The notes beneath the pieces were generated by a model that was not told the origin of the DNA, ran no database searches, and worked only from the letters and a program-made list of their open reading frames with translations. Below are positions 28,944 through 37,809 of a stretch of 64,000 nucleotides of DNA, in pieces. The DNA lies in assembly GCF_003479805.1 (NCBI RefSeq), contig NZ_QUHV01000010.1, positions 1 to 64,000 of the forward strand. The letters run 5' to 3'. This stretch comes from Collinsella sp. AF08-23 (lineage in GTDB: Bacteria; Actinomycetota; Coriobacteriia; Coriobacteriales; Coriobacteriaceae). Made by a program: the position numbers and the translations under genes. Position 1 is the first letter of the stretch. Each line of letters begins with the position of its first letter.

Positions 28944-31900
28944 GATCGCCGTTTGAGATAAGGGCGCTGCGGCCGAACACGTGCTCTCCTGCCGCAGGCG
29001 AGGCCCACACCGCCGGCGGCTAGTGCCCCGGCAAGCAGGAAGGCCGCCGGTGATGCCCACCCCGTTTGGGCGAGCGGGCCCTTGGGTTCATTGCCCGGCG
29101 TTTGGGTTACGTAGTCTTCGTCATGGTCTTCGAGTCCGGTACCGCCTCCGTTGCGATACAAATCCACGTGGGCTGAATTAGACAAATCGGTGCCGGCGAG
29201 ATATTCGCCGGTCGCGCGCATGTGAATGACTGCGGGGGACAACGACTGTTCCGCTGGATTATCCCCCTCGCTCTTTGAGCTTTGCGCGCGCTCGATACGG
29301 TCTAGATCATCGTGCGGATCTTTAAGGTCATCACGCTTCCAAGAATCGCGCCGTGACGTAAACGACTGCTCCACTCGACCATACTCAAGGCGAATACCCG
29401 TGATGTATTCCCCCTCACCTAGGCCAAGGTCCTTTGCGAACAACATGTGGGCTTCGTCTGCCGGCAGGTCTTGTGTCCACAGGGCCCAGCCCGCATAAGA
29501 GACCGCGCGACCATCATCGCCTAGATGCACCGTGGCGGGGTCGGTGAGCCAGGGGTTGTCGTGCCCATCGTCACGCGTCGCGTTTGCACCACTTTCATCC
29601 ATATGGTCATCATCGATGTTGTTCGTGGTGTACCACACGTTGAGCTTGCCGTCGAAGTCCTCGCGCGCAACCGGCGTCGTGATTCCCTCGAATATCGCCA
29701 GCCCCTCGCGCACGGCATCCAGGTCATCGGTGACGGTGAACTCGTCGACCCAGGTGGAGCTTGTGTTTCTAAAGTCGATGCTGTAGTCGAATCGGCCTTC
29801 GGGGGAGACCGTGACGTTCGCTTGATTAAGACCGTCTCCGTTTTCGACGGTATCGGGTGCCGTTGGGTCGGCGATTTCCTGACGCTTGTCGATTTCCCCT
29901 TGAACGGTAACGGGCTCGTCGTACATGGTGACGGTCTGCACCGCCCCCGTTTCCTCAACGGTGAACGCGACACTCTTGGCCTTGTCGTACCCGCGTGGGG
30001 TCATATCCTCAACGAGCGTGTAGGTACCCGGTGCGAGTCGATCGATACGATGGGCCTCACTTCCGCTCGTCCACTGCTCAACGACTTCACCCTTATTGTT
30101 GAGGATGCTCAACTTGGCTCCTTCCACCTCCTCTTCGTTGGTGATATCCCTTTTGGAGATCTCGACTTTTGTGTAGTCGTTTTCTACGGTCACGGTGTGG
30201 GTTTGCTTACCCTCAATCTGGCCATGTGCGTCGACTGAGAAGAAGATAGGAAGGTATGGGCCAATAAAACCAGGGGGAGCCCCCGTTTCTCGCAGGCCAT
30301 ACGCCCCCTCCTCCAGGTGCTTTACGGTCAGAGTTCCGCTCGCATCCGTGGAGGCGTCGAACGTTGTGGCGCCGCCGGTAAGAAGGATGGGGAGATCTGT
30401 CCACGTCCCCGAATCGAACATGGCGTATGAGGCGGTGGTTCCCAAGGTTGCGGTGTGCGCCTCACCTCCATCGACGGTTAGCTCGTAACGCCCGGCAGAA
30501 AGATCGCTTGCTGTGTAAGCGTTGTCTTCTTTCCGATACGTGAGCTCAACCGGCTTGCACGCATCTCCCGCATGCGCGAGTGTCGCGCTCGTACCGAACA
30601 CCCCTTGTGTGATGGAAAGAACATATCTCTGGTTTTCGACGATGTCGAGTTCCTTGAGGTCGATGTCGAGTTGCTTGCCATCGCGAATAACGGAAAGCGC
30701 GTATAAGCCGGGCTCGAGGTTGGTTTGGGATGTTGTGAGTTCGAGGGGAGAGCTTCCCTCACGCTGGAGGGAGACGGATATGGCGTCTGGCTTGACGAGC
30801 TCGATGACGGCGTAGGGAACGCGCTGCTGGGCGCAGACGGTTGATCCCTCGGGAGCACGCACCGCGATCGCGCCGCCCTCGTTCGGAGAGACGGAGATCT
30901 CGTCTCGTCTATCCCACAAGGAGAAGGACGCACCTTCCAAAGGAGCACCGTTGCCCGTGATGTTCTTATCGACTTCAAGATGCGTGGGTTCATTGGCCGC
31001 TTCGACATCCGCATACACGAGGTTCGTGGAGCTGTCTTGGTATGTGAGGGTGAATTCGAGCGGCGTCGCGTCAAGAACGTGCCCATCTGGAGCCTTCGTT
31101 TCAACGAAGGCATAGCGCGCGCTGCCCATCCCTAAGGGCAGTTCTCTGGACTGTGCCCAGCCGCCTTCCTGCGTCACCACGTGATCGACGATCTGTCCGG
31201 CGGTTGCCTGAATGGTTCCATCGGGGCTGATAACGTCATCGAGGGCCACCACATCGAACTCGGCGCCTGCAAGGCCATAGGCTGCATCATATTTGCTCTG
31301 GGATGATATTTTCCCTGTTTGAAGCGATTTGCTGGGCTCCTGAAACTCGGTAAGGTGTGGACAATCATCCTTTTCAGAGCAGGTCTTGTGGATGGATGCG
31401 ACTCCCCGTGCCTGCTCGTCCGCCACACGGACAACAGTCACCGGGCCGGTTTCATGCTCGTCTGAAATGACGACCTTGACATCCTTGTTTGGAAGAAGAT
31501 ATGGCTCCCGCGCCGCCACCTCGCGAAGATAATACGTTCCCGACCTGAGTGCCTCGGGAAACGTGACGGTTCCCGTCTCGTCGGTTTCGAATATGGAGAC
31601 TTCACTGTGGTTGGGATACCAAACCTCTTGGGTAATAGGCTTGAGATCTTTGTCCAAGAGTTGGAAGGAGAAGCCGGCGAGCGGTACGGTTTGCCCGCTT
31701 TCGGCATCGGCCTTGACCACCTGGATGCGCGAGGTGATGAGGTCGTTATCGACGATGTAATGTAGGCTCGCCCCGTCTGCCATGGCGTCCACGCCGATGG
31801 TCCAATCGGGACAGGGACGATAGCCCTCAGGTGTGGTGGAAGGATCTTCGCGGACCGTATAGCCCTTGGCATCATAAGGGAGCGCGCCGGATATGCCCTC

Positions 31901-33271
31901 CACGCGTTTTCCCTCGCCCATCCAGGGTTTCTGCGGGTCATCCGTCTTGTCGGCGGCAATCGCCTCCCGATTCACCGTCTCGGCGCGATCGGTGGACGCT
32001 TTGCCGTTCTCGTCGGTGATGAGGGAGCCAACGGTTTTGCCGGTTGTGTTCGAGATGATCTCGAATCGGATGCCCGGCCCGGCATGTTGCAGCCCCGATC
32101 CCTCGGCCCCGGTGTCACGGTATTTGACGATGTCGATGTCGAACGCGATGACATGCTCGATGAAATCATCGGGCTCAAGGGTGATGACCTCGGCATCTCC
32201 CAGCTGATCGGCGCCGACCGTGTAGGTATGGGCGTTTGGATCAAGCTTGTATCCCGCAGGTGCCTTGGTCTCGGTGACGACGATGTTTCCGAGCGGCACC
32301 GCGTCGAACACGACTGACCCCTCTTTGTTTGTGGTTCCCGTTGCGCTCCAGCCGGATGTGGAGGTTGATGTCACGCGAAACTCAGCACCCTCGAGCGATG
32401 CTCCCACCTGCGCTTTCCCGCCCGTGGCGGAATCCTTTTTGGCGATGATGAGCCGTACGGTCCCCGCCTTGTCGGAGAGGGGGACCGAGCCCTCGGAATC
32501 ACCGGTGGAGAATTCGACGCGCTGATTGTTGAGGCTGAACCCTGCCGGCGCTTTGACCTCTATGGCGTAGTATGAGGTGTTGGGCGTGAGCTCGCAGGAG
32601 GCGTGCCCATGCTCGTCCGTTGTTATTGAGGTGACTTTTGCCCCATCGGACGCTCGATAGATGTCGTAAACGGCGCCTTTGAGGGAGTACGTCCCGTTTC
32701 CCTTGGTGATTTCGACATCCGCCGACGTCTTGGTAAACCGTACTGTTGCCTTGGGGTTGTAGCGCAGGTGAATCTCTCCCATCTGCTGCGTTCCCCACAT
32801 CTCGCCTTCGAGGAATGTATCGGCGTTTGCGCCGCCGCTCGTATTGGAATGGATGACGATGGAATACGTGCCGTCCTGCTGGAGAGTTCCCACATAGTCA
32901 TAGGTTCCGTCGTAGGGGACGGCGTAATGAATGCCCGAGATGCAGCGCCCATAGGCGATCTGCGTCGACCCATCGGGAAGATGGATCGTTGCCTTGCATT
33001 GGGCCACGGCACCTTCATAGTATGCCTGCTGTTTGTTCGTAATGACGATGTCCGCCTTGCCGGTGATCGTGCTGGGTGCCGCATATGCGGTAGGTGTAGC
33101 CTTGCCGCCCTCCATCGTTCCAGCCAGCATGCCCAGCGCGACAACGGCGGCCACGGCGAGCGCGGCGAGTAGCTTGGGAGCGGGACGTCGCGGTTTTGCA
33201 CGCGGCCCTCTCGATGCGATGAAGTGATCGTGTCGCCGGCGCGCGGCGAGGTGTGTCCGAAAGCGTTTCAC
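28940..33271 (-). CDS. Giant LPXTG-type adhesin/pilin with SpaA (Cna-B-like) repeats
   Basis: A 1443-residue secreted surface protein. The GTG at 33271 (VKRFRTHLAARR) follows GGAGG. A long basic n-region and hydrophobic core end near AYAAP, a likely signal-peptidase site. The body has about seven SpaA/Cna-B-type domains, recognised by variants of the E-box TETKAPAGY (for example IEVKAPAGF, VTETKAPAGY, FVETKAPDGH, LRETGAPPGF), each able to carry an isopeptide bond. A larger beta-rich domain follows (about 1190-1390), and the end is an LAQTG sorting signal at about 1400-1404, a hydrophobic segment and a basic tail. It is translationally coupled to a class B sortase. An adhesive shaft or pilus is inferred; no second pilin is next to it. 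Confidence 0.88.
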   Translation of the reverse strand: MKRFRTHLAARRRHDHFIASRGPRAKPRRPAPKLLAALAVAAVVALGMLAGTMEGGKATPTAYAAPSTITGKADIVITNKQQAYYEGAVAQCKATIHLPDGSTQIAYGRCISGIHYAVPYDGTYDYVGTLQQDGTYSIVIHSNTSGGANADTFLEGEMWGTQQMGEIHLRYNPKATVRFTKTSADVEITKGNGTYSLKGAVYDIYRASDGAKVTSITTDEHGHASCELTPNTSYYAIEVKAPAGFSLNNQRVEFSTGDSEGSVPLSDKAGTVRLIIAKKDSATGGKAQVGASLEGAEFRVTSTSTSGWSATGTTNKEGSVVFDAVPLGNIVVTETKAPAGYKLDPNAHTYTVGADQLGDAEVITLEPDDFIEHVIAFDIDIVKYRDTGAEGSGLQHAGPGIRFEIISNTTGKTVGSLITDENGKASTDRAETVNREAIAADKTDDPQKPWMGEGKRVEGISGALPYDAKGYTVREDPSTTPEGYRPCPDWTIGVDAMADGASLHYIVDNDLITSRIQVVKADAESGQTVPLAGFSFQLLDKDLKPITQEVWYPNHSEVSIFETDETGTVTFPEALRSGTYYLREVAAREPYLLPNKDVKVVISDEHETGPVTVVRVADEQARGVASIHKTCSEKDDCPHLTEFQEPSKSLQTGKISSQSKYDAAYGLAGAEFDVVALDDVISPDGTIQATAGQIVDHVVTQEGGWAQSRELPLGMGSARYAFVETKAPDGHVLDATPLEFTLTYQDSSTNLVYADVEAANEPTHLEVDKNITGNGAPLEGASFSLWDRRDEISVSPNEGGAIAVRAPEGSTVCAQQRVPYAVIELVKPDAISVSLQREGSSPLELTTSQTNLEPGLYALSVIRDGKQLDIDLKELDIVENQRYVLSITQGVFGTSATLAHAGDACKPVELTYRKEDNAYTASDLSAGRYELTVDGGEAHTATLGTTASYAMFDSGTWTDLPILLTGGATTFDASTDASGTLTVKHLEEGAYGLRETGAPPGFIGPYLPIFFSVDAHGQIEGKQTHTVTVENDYTKVEISKRDITNEEEVEGAKLSILNNKGEVVEQWTSGSEAHRIDRLAPGTYTLVEDMTPRGYDKAKSVAFTVEETGAVQTVTMYDEPVTVQGEIDKRQEIADPTAPDTVENGDGLNQANVTVSPEGRFDYSIDFRNTSSTWVDEFTVTDDLDAVREGLAIFEGITTPVAREDFDGKLNVWYTTNNIDDDHMDESGANATRDDGHDNPWLTDPATVHLGDDGRAVSYAGWALWTQDLPADEAHMLFAKDLGLGEGEYITGIRLEYGRVEQSFTSRRDSWKRDDLKDPHDDLDRIERAQSSKSEGDNPAEQSLSPAVIHMRATGEYLAGTDLSNSAHVDLYRNGGGTGLEDHDEDYVTQTPGNEPKGPLAQTGWASPAAFLLAGALAAGGVGLACGRRARVRPQRPYLKRRS

Positions 33272-33630
33272 CGTTCCTCCCGTTCTCCCGTGTTGTATGG
33301 GGAGGAAAGCGTAGGGGACGCTTTTGTCCCTTTTTCCCGCATGATGCCCGGATTGTCTGGCCTGGGCACCGGTAACATCTGACAGCACGCAAAAATTCAA
33401 GCTAGGAGGTAATACGCTGCCAAAGGAGCGAAGGCAACGGGGACAACCGCCCTCGGAATCATCGGATAATCTCCCCATATCCGCACGGCCCGTCACCCTT
33501 CGGCCAAGGTTTCGACCAGCCGGTGAACGCACATGCGGATACCCGAGAAACAAGTAGGCTAATAGCTGGCATTTCGCCGGTCTCGGCTATACTTTGAAGC
33601 GTTGTAGACACAAGACCGAGAGGTACTACC
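33272..33630. promoter_or_regulatory. Divergent region between adhesin and purE
   Basis: A 359-bp gap serving the adhesin leftwards and purE rightwards. Near the purE side TATACT (33588-33593) is a plausible -10, but its -35 is poor. On the adhesin side the leader has overlapping alternative hairpins around 33303-33325. I could not match it to a known riboswitch. Confidence 0.4.
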
Positions 33631-34104
33631 ATGGATAACGCTTCCGAGAAGACCCCGCTCGTCGGAATCATCATGGGTTCCAAATCCGATATGCCCGTCA
33701 TGGAGGGCTGCACGGCCGAGCTCGACGCCCTCGGCGTGCCCTACGAGCTCGTCATTGCGAGCGCCCACCGCAATCCCGCGAAGGTCCACGAGTGGGCGGA
33801 GACCGCTGCCGACCGCGGCATCAAGGTCATCGTCGCCGCGGCTGGCAAGGCGGCCCACCTGGGTGGTGTCGTGGCGGCATTCACCCCGTTGCCGGTGATC
33901 GGCGTCCCCATGAAGACAAGCGACCTGGGCGGACTCGACTCCCTGCTTTCTATGGTTCAGATGCCTTCCGGCGTGCCGGTTGCCTGCGTGGCCATCAATG
34001 GCGCCAAGAACGCCGCAATTTACGCCACGCAGATTCTCGGCGCCACCATGCCCGAGTACCGTGATGCGATCGCGCAGCTCAAGCGCGATATGGCCGAAGC
34101 GTAG
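33631..34104 (+). CDS. purE: N5-carboxyaminoimidazole ribonucleotide mutase
   Basis: Class I PurE converts N5-CAIR to CAIR in purine synthesis. The 157-residue protein has the [11 protein letters not shown] start, the active-site SAHRNP segment and the [24 protein letters not shown] core. No other pur genes are nearby, so it is separated from any purine cluster. It is followed after 6 bp by a class B sortase on the same strand, an unusual partner. Confidence 0.95.
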   Translation: MDNASEKTPLVGIIMGSKSDMPVMEGCTAELDALGVPYELVIASAHRNPAKVHEWAETAADRGIKVIVAAAGKAAHLGGVVAAFTPLPVIGVPMKTSDLGGLDSLLSMVQMPSGVPVACVAINGAKNAAIYATQILGATMPEYRDAIAQLKRDMAEA

Positions 34105-34110
34105 CCCGGT

Positions 34111-35187
34111 ATGGCAACCGGAGGAAGGCACTTTAAGCCCAGTGGTGCCGCGCCCCAGCCGAATACGACCTCAATGGGAGGCGCCGCCGCCTCTCAGAAC
34201 CGGGGGTCACATACCGCCTCGCCGCCTCGCCAGATGTCGCACGTCACCGCGCCGCAGAACCGGGCGACGTACAATGCCGCGCCCTCAAGCGGGGCGCGGG
34301 TGTCCCAGCCTATTCGGCCGCCCCGCGTAGCTCAGGCTTCTCCTTATGCGCGCCCCCAAGGTTCGACGGGCACGCGCGGCGGTAGGCCCGGGTCGACGTC
34401 GAGCGCGCCACGACCCCGCCGTGGTCGCAATATCGCGTCGTACGTGCTCATCGCCATAGGGGTCGTGCTTTTGCTCGTGGCCGGCGGTCTGTTCGTTCAT
34501 GCGCAGATTGGTTACAAGCAGGCGGCGGATTTTTACGATGGCCTTACCAAAGAGGCGGTTACGCTCTCCGATGAGGGCGGCGATGGTGTGCCGGTCATCG
34601 ACTTCGATGCGCTCAAAAAGGTGAACGAGGACGTGGTGGGCTGGATCTACATCCCCGGCACGAACATCAACTACGTCGTCGTCCAAGGCAAAACCAATGA
34701 CACCTATCTGCGTACGCTGATTTCGGGCGACTATAACGCCAACGGCACCGTCTTCCTCGATTCCGAAGGAACCGCGCCGGGTCTTGTTGACCAGCAGACA
34801 ACGTTGTACGGTCACCACATGAACGACGGCTCGATGTTCACGCAGGTGTACGACTCGCTTGATCAGGAGAAGTTCGACTCGATAGAGAAGGTCTACTACA
34901 TCACGCCCGAGAAGACCTATGAGCTTACGCCCCTGTTTACGATGCGTGTTGATGATGACTACGTCGAGGCGCGACAGACGACGTTCGCGGGCGATGGCGG
35001 CCTGGCTCAGTATCTCTCTGATTCCATTAAGCACGCCGAGGCGAAGGCGACGGACGCCGACACGGAGTTGAGCAACGCAACCAAGGTGCTCACGCTGGTG
35101 ACCTGCGACGATGCTTTCTTGGCGCAGACCAAGCGCGCCGCAATGGTGTGCACGCTCATCGCCGAGTACGACACCGTCCAGCCCTAA
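34111..35187 (+). CDS. Second class B sortase with disordered N-terminus
   Basis: A 358-residue membrane transpeptidase. Residues 1-107 are Pro/Ser/Arg/Gly-rich and probably disordered in the cytoplasm; residues about 109-131 form the membrane anchor. The catalytic domain has NEDVVGWIYIPGTNINYVVVQG, His in TLYGHHMND, Cys in TLVTCDD and Arg in TKRAAMVCTL. It begins 6 bp after purE. It differs clearly from the adhesin-linked enzyme 5 kb away and has no adjacent substrate gene, so it may act as a housekeeping sortase. Confidence 0.88.
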   Translation: MATGGRHFKPSGAAPQPNTTSMGGAAASQNRGSHTASPPRQMSHVTAPQNRATYNAAPSSGARVSQPIRPPRVAQASPYARPQGSTGTRGGRPGSTSSAPRPRRGRNIASYVLIAIGVVLLLVAGGLFVHAQIGYKQAADFYDGLTKEAVTLSDEGGDGVPVIDFDALKKVNEDVVGWIYIPGTNINYVVVQGKTNDTYLRTLISGDYNANGTVFLDSEGTAPGLVDQQTTLYGHHMNDGSMFTQVYDSLDQEKFDSIEKVYYITPEKTYELTPLFTMRVDDDYVEARQTTFAGDGGLAQYLSDSIKHAEAKATDADTELSNATKVLTLVTCDDAFLAQTKRAAMVCTLIAEYDTVQP

Positions 35188-35223
35188 GCGTAAAACCGCG
35201 CGCTCCAAAAATCCGTCCCCGCT

Positions 35224-35289
35224 CCAAAGGGGGTACGTTCCCAAACGCCAAACCGACCGGCGTGCCATTTGGGGACGTACCCCTTTTGG
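35224..35289. repeat. Inverted repeat with GGGGACGTACCCC arm
   Basis: Arms 35224-35246 and 35265-35289 pair nearly throughout (left GGGGGTACGTTCCCAAA, right TTTGGGGACGTACCCC), followed by TTTT. It could end the purE-sortase transcript or be a REP-like intergenic repeat. Confidence 0.7.
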
Positions 35290-35317
35290 CACGCCGGGAC
35301 CCTGTTGCGGGTGGAGT

Positions 35318-35465
35318 GCCACGAATCGGGCGTTTTTGTAACGAGTTTTGAGGCGTGCCGAGTAGAGGGACATTTTTGGCATCATCGCCGCAGATAAAAT
35401 CTTTTATCATTGTCCCTCTACTCGGGGTGTTCGGAAACTCGTTACAAAATCGGCCGATTCGTGGC
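35318..35465. repeat. 148-bp imperfect palindrome with 55-bp arms
   Basis: Arm 35318-35372 pairs with 35411-35465. The inner 14 bp (35359-35372 with 35411-35424) and the outer 12 bp (35318-35329 with 35454-35465) are perfect, a GTAACGAGTTT block is shared, and the rest is imperfect. The 38-bp loop is AT-rich. It resembles a small non-autonomous element or REP-type palindrome; no transposase is nearby. Confidence 0.75.
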
Positions 35466-35566
35466 TTTAAGAAGTTGAGGAATGGCCTCGGGACGCGTCC
35501 GAGGGTCTGCGATAAATCCCACACTTTTTGATTGAGGTACTCGTTTCTGGAGGCTGTTAATATGGA

Positions 35567-35631
35567 ATACTGACAATAATCACTAGAAAAGTATACAAAG
35601 TGTAGTTGTTTCTACTATAATTTGTCAGTAT
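35567..35631 (+). promoter_or_regulatory. abiE promoter and inverted-repeat operator
   Basis: ATACTGACAA (35567-35576) and TTGTCAGTAT (35622-35631) are perfect 10-bp inverted arms bracketing the promoter. A consensus -10 TATAAT lies at 35616-35621, only 9 bp before the ATG at 35630. Transcription would start at or next to the start codon, and no Shine-Dalgarno is present. AbiEi antitoxins are known to repress their own operon by binding inverted repeats, so this is the expected operator. Confidence 0.7.
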
Positions 35632-36391
35632 GAAGTTCAGAGACTACATAGAAAGAAATCAAGTCTTCACCGTTGAGCAGCTTATGTCGGAGTCTGGTAT
35701 GTCTGCCGCATCGGTGAGGACAACTTTGGATCGCGCGATAAAGCATGGAAGCATCGAGAGAATTCGACGCGGCGCATACGTTTCAAAGATTGGCGATTAT
35801 TCTGGCGCGGGCGTGAGTGCGCTGGATGTCCTTGCGGCGATCGATTTAGATGCAGTCATTTCTTTTCACTCTGCCCTTGAGGTCCACGGCGTTGCTCATA
35901 ATGTATCAAGCATGTGTCAGTTTAGGTCGAGAACAATAAAGACCAAGTTCTCCTATGGCGGTGTTTTGTATGTACCATACGCTTGCGACAGATCGATTCG
36001 CTATCAGTTGATAGGAGCGGTTGGCGCTAATGGGGCCGGAGTTACCACGCGCGAGCAAACGCTAGTCGATTGTTTGCGCTATACAGATAGGGCGGGTGGC
36101 GTAGAGGAGGCGCTGCGATCCCTTTCGCTTTTTCCCTACCTTGATGTTGATGAGCTGCTTGCTCTTGTGGAGCAAGGGTCAGCCTCGCTTGCTGCGAGGG
36201 TTGGCTGGTTGTTAGAGCAAAAGCAGCGCGATTGGCGTGTGCTAGATGAGCAGCTCGACCGACTAGAGACCATGGTGACGGGCGGACCATACAGGTTGGA
36301 CAAAAGACAAACGCGAAGCCCGGGTTGGTCAAAACGCTGGAACCTGTGTTTGCCTGCGGATCAAGAGGAGCTGCGCTCATGGGTCCTATAG
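35630..36391 (+). CDS. abiEi: Type IV antitoxin AbiEi
   Basis: Antitoxin and transcriptional autorepressor of an AbiE system. The 253-residue protein has an N-terminal winged helix (1-50: FTVEQLMSESGMSAASVRTTLDRAIKHGSIERIRRGAYV) and the AbiEi C-terminal domain (about 55-200: SALDVLAAIDLDAVISFHSALEVHG to REQTLVDCLR). Its end overlaps abiEii by 13 bp. The ATG at 35630 lies inside the downstream operator arm. Codon use and base composition differ somewhat from the GC-rich flanks, consistent with acquisition. Type IV systems neutralise the toxin without direct binding. Confidence 0.88.
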   Translation: MKFRDYIERNQVFTVEQLMSESGMSAASVRTTLDRAIKHGSIERIRRGAYVSKIGDYSGAGVSALDVLAAIDLDAVISFHSALEVHGVAHNVSSMCQFRSRTIKTKFSYGGVLYVPYACDRSIRYQLIGAVGANGAGVTTREQTLVDCLRYTDRAGGVEEALRSLSLFPYLDVDELLALVEQGSASLAARVGWLLEQKQRDWRVLDEQLDRLETMVTGGPYRLDKRQTRSPGWSKRWNLCLPADQEELRSWVL

Positions 36392-37305
36392 ATATTGAAA
36401 GCTTCCGACCGGAAACGCTCGACAAGGTCAACCGCCTTTTGGAGCTGCTGGCAGAAATGGGTCGCCACCCAGATTTAAAGGGCAAGCTTGCGATGCATGG
36501 TGGTACAGCGATCAACCTGTTCATGTTTGGTCTTCCGCGTTTGTCGGTTGATATAGACATGTCGTACGTGGGGAGTCTTTCACGGGCGGAAATGATGAGA
36601 GAGCGTCCAGGGATCGAGCGCGGCATACAGGAAGTTGCAAGCTATTTAGGATATAGAGTTGACGCTCGCGAAGGCGGGCATGCGGGACGGACATTTGTAT
36701 TGAGGTATAGGGGAAACTGGGGAAATGATCATGTAAAGATCGATTGCATTTACATGAATAGGTCGCCCCTGATTCCGCTCCGAGTGAGGCAGTCTCCGCT
36801 GCGCCCCGATTTGGATGTTTTGATGTTTGACGATTATGAATTGGCAGGGGGCAAGGTCAAGGCGTATTTTGACAGGGTCAAAATACGCGATTTGTACGAC
36901 ATCGGAAATCTGGCGGAGCACTGTAGCGGCGTAGAGGCGCCAGACGAGCTGCTTCACAAGGTGCTGCTGTACTATGCTTCGCTGTCCGCTCATTTTCCAA
37001 ACAGCTTTATTGGCAGGTCACTTCGTTTTGAAAAATGTGAAAAGGAGGTCGAAGAGCAGCTCGTCCCCATGTTGCGCCAGCTTGAAAAACCCCCGACTCT
37101 CGATAGTCTTATGCAAAAGGCGGAGAGGTTTGTCGAGAGTTTCGTCCTTCCCAAAAACGATTTAGAAAAAGAATACCTGGAGCGATTGTCCCAAGGGGAC
37201 TACTGCCCAGAGCTTCTTTTTGGAGATGGTGAAGTTACGCAGCGCGCCGCGCAGAGTCCTGAGGCACAATGGAAACTGCTCAATCTAAAGAAGATGGGTG
37301 GTTGA
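36379..37305 (+). CDS. abiEii: Type IV toxin AbiEii, nucleotidyltransferase
   Basis: Nucleotidyltransferase toxin of the DNA polymerase-beta fold (DUF1814 group), linked to phage abortive infection. The 308-residue protein has the catalytic GGTAINLFMFGLPRLSVDIDM motif (G-G then D-x-D) and the downstream ELAGGKVKAYFDRVKIRDLYDI segment with the conserved Lys, Arg and Asp. Both look intact, so the toxin is probably active. The ATG at 36379 follows GAGGAG; the longer frame from 36325 lies inside abiEi. Confidence 0.88.
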   Translation: MGPIDIESFRPETLDKVNRLLELLAEMGRHPDLKGKLAMHGGTAINLFMFGLPRLSVDIDMSYVGSLSRAEMMRERPGIERGIQEVASYLGYRVDAREGGHAGRTFVLRYRGNWGNDHVKIDCIYMNRSPLIPLRVRQSPLRPDLDVLMFDDYELAGGKVKAYFDRVKIRDLYDIGNLAEHCSGVEAPDELLHKVLLYYASLSAHFPNSFIGRSLRFEKCEKEVEEQLVPMLRQLEKPPTLDSLMQKAERFVESFVLPKNDLEKEYLERLSQGDYCPELLFGDGEVTQRAAQSPEAQWKLLNLKKMGG

Positions 37306-37392
37306 TGTGCTGGCGGCGTGATGTCCGCGCTTGCCATGCGAGTCGTCTCAGGTGTTCCAACAAGGGCCATATGGCAGAAAGCGAGTTTACCC

Positions 37393-37809
37393 ATGGCAGA
37401 TATACCCTCTATCGACGCGTGGTTGCGCGAGGCCAAAGCGGACCCGTCGTTCCGCGCGTGCGGCATGTACCTTGTCCACAACGGCACCGTGCGTGAGACC
37501 CCCAAAGCCGAAGCACGCGGAATCGAAACCGATGGTGTCCAGCCCGGCGACAAAGTCACCAGCATGCACTTTTCCTACGACGAGGACAAGGTCGCCGCTG
37601 CGGTAGAGGAGGCGCGCACCCTGCCCGGCATTGGGTACGTGCGCGTATGGCTCAACTCCGGTGAGCTTGCGGTGGGCGACGACATCATGCTCGTGCTCAT
37701 CGGCGGCGACATCCGCCCGCGTGTGATCGACGGCCTGCAGCATCTCGTGGCAACCATCAAAAACGAGTGCGTCAACGAGATTGAACATGGGGAGGGGCGG
37801 GCGCAGTGA
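37393..37809 (+). CDS. moaE: MoaE-like molybdopterin synthase catalytic subunit
   Basis: A 138-residue protein similar to MoaE, which with MoaD inserts sulfur to make molybdopterin. Visible are GMYLVHNGTVRETP (family FVGTVR), MHFSYDEDKVAAAVEEA, the strand VRVWLNSGELAVGDDIMLVLIGG, and an end (VATIKNECVNEIEH) in the position of MoaE's catalytic-Lys segment. The ATG at 37393 is chosen by alignment; its ribosome-binding site is weak and the frame is open from a GTG at 37318. No other moa genes are nearby, so it is an isolated member and its exact role is uncertain. Confidence 0.7.
   Translation: MADIPSIDAWLREAKADPSFRACGMYLVHNGTVRETPKAEARGIETDGVQPGDKVTSMHFSYDEDKVAAAVEEARTLPGIGYVRVWLNSGELAVGDDIMLVLIGGDIRPRVIDGLQHLVATIKNECVNEIEHGEGRAQ

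Larger units (their letters stand above)
35188..35629. other. Repeat-rich intergenic region before abiE
   Basis: A 442-bp gap with two consecutive inverted-repeat elements (35224-35289 and 35318-35465) and the abiE promoter/operator. No gene is visible. Confidence 0.75.

Noticed and set aside
33541..33630. Purine riboswitch upstream of purE
   Set aside because: The leader from the likely -10 to the ATG is too short for an aptamer, and no conserved purine-aptamer core is present.
35200..35470. CRISPR array suggested by repeated arms
   Set aside because: The arms are inverted rather than direct repeats, spacers are not regular, and no cas gene is nearby.
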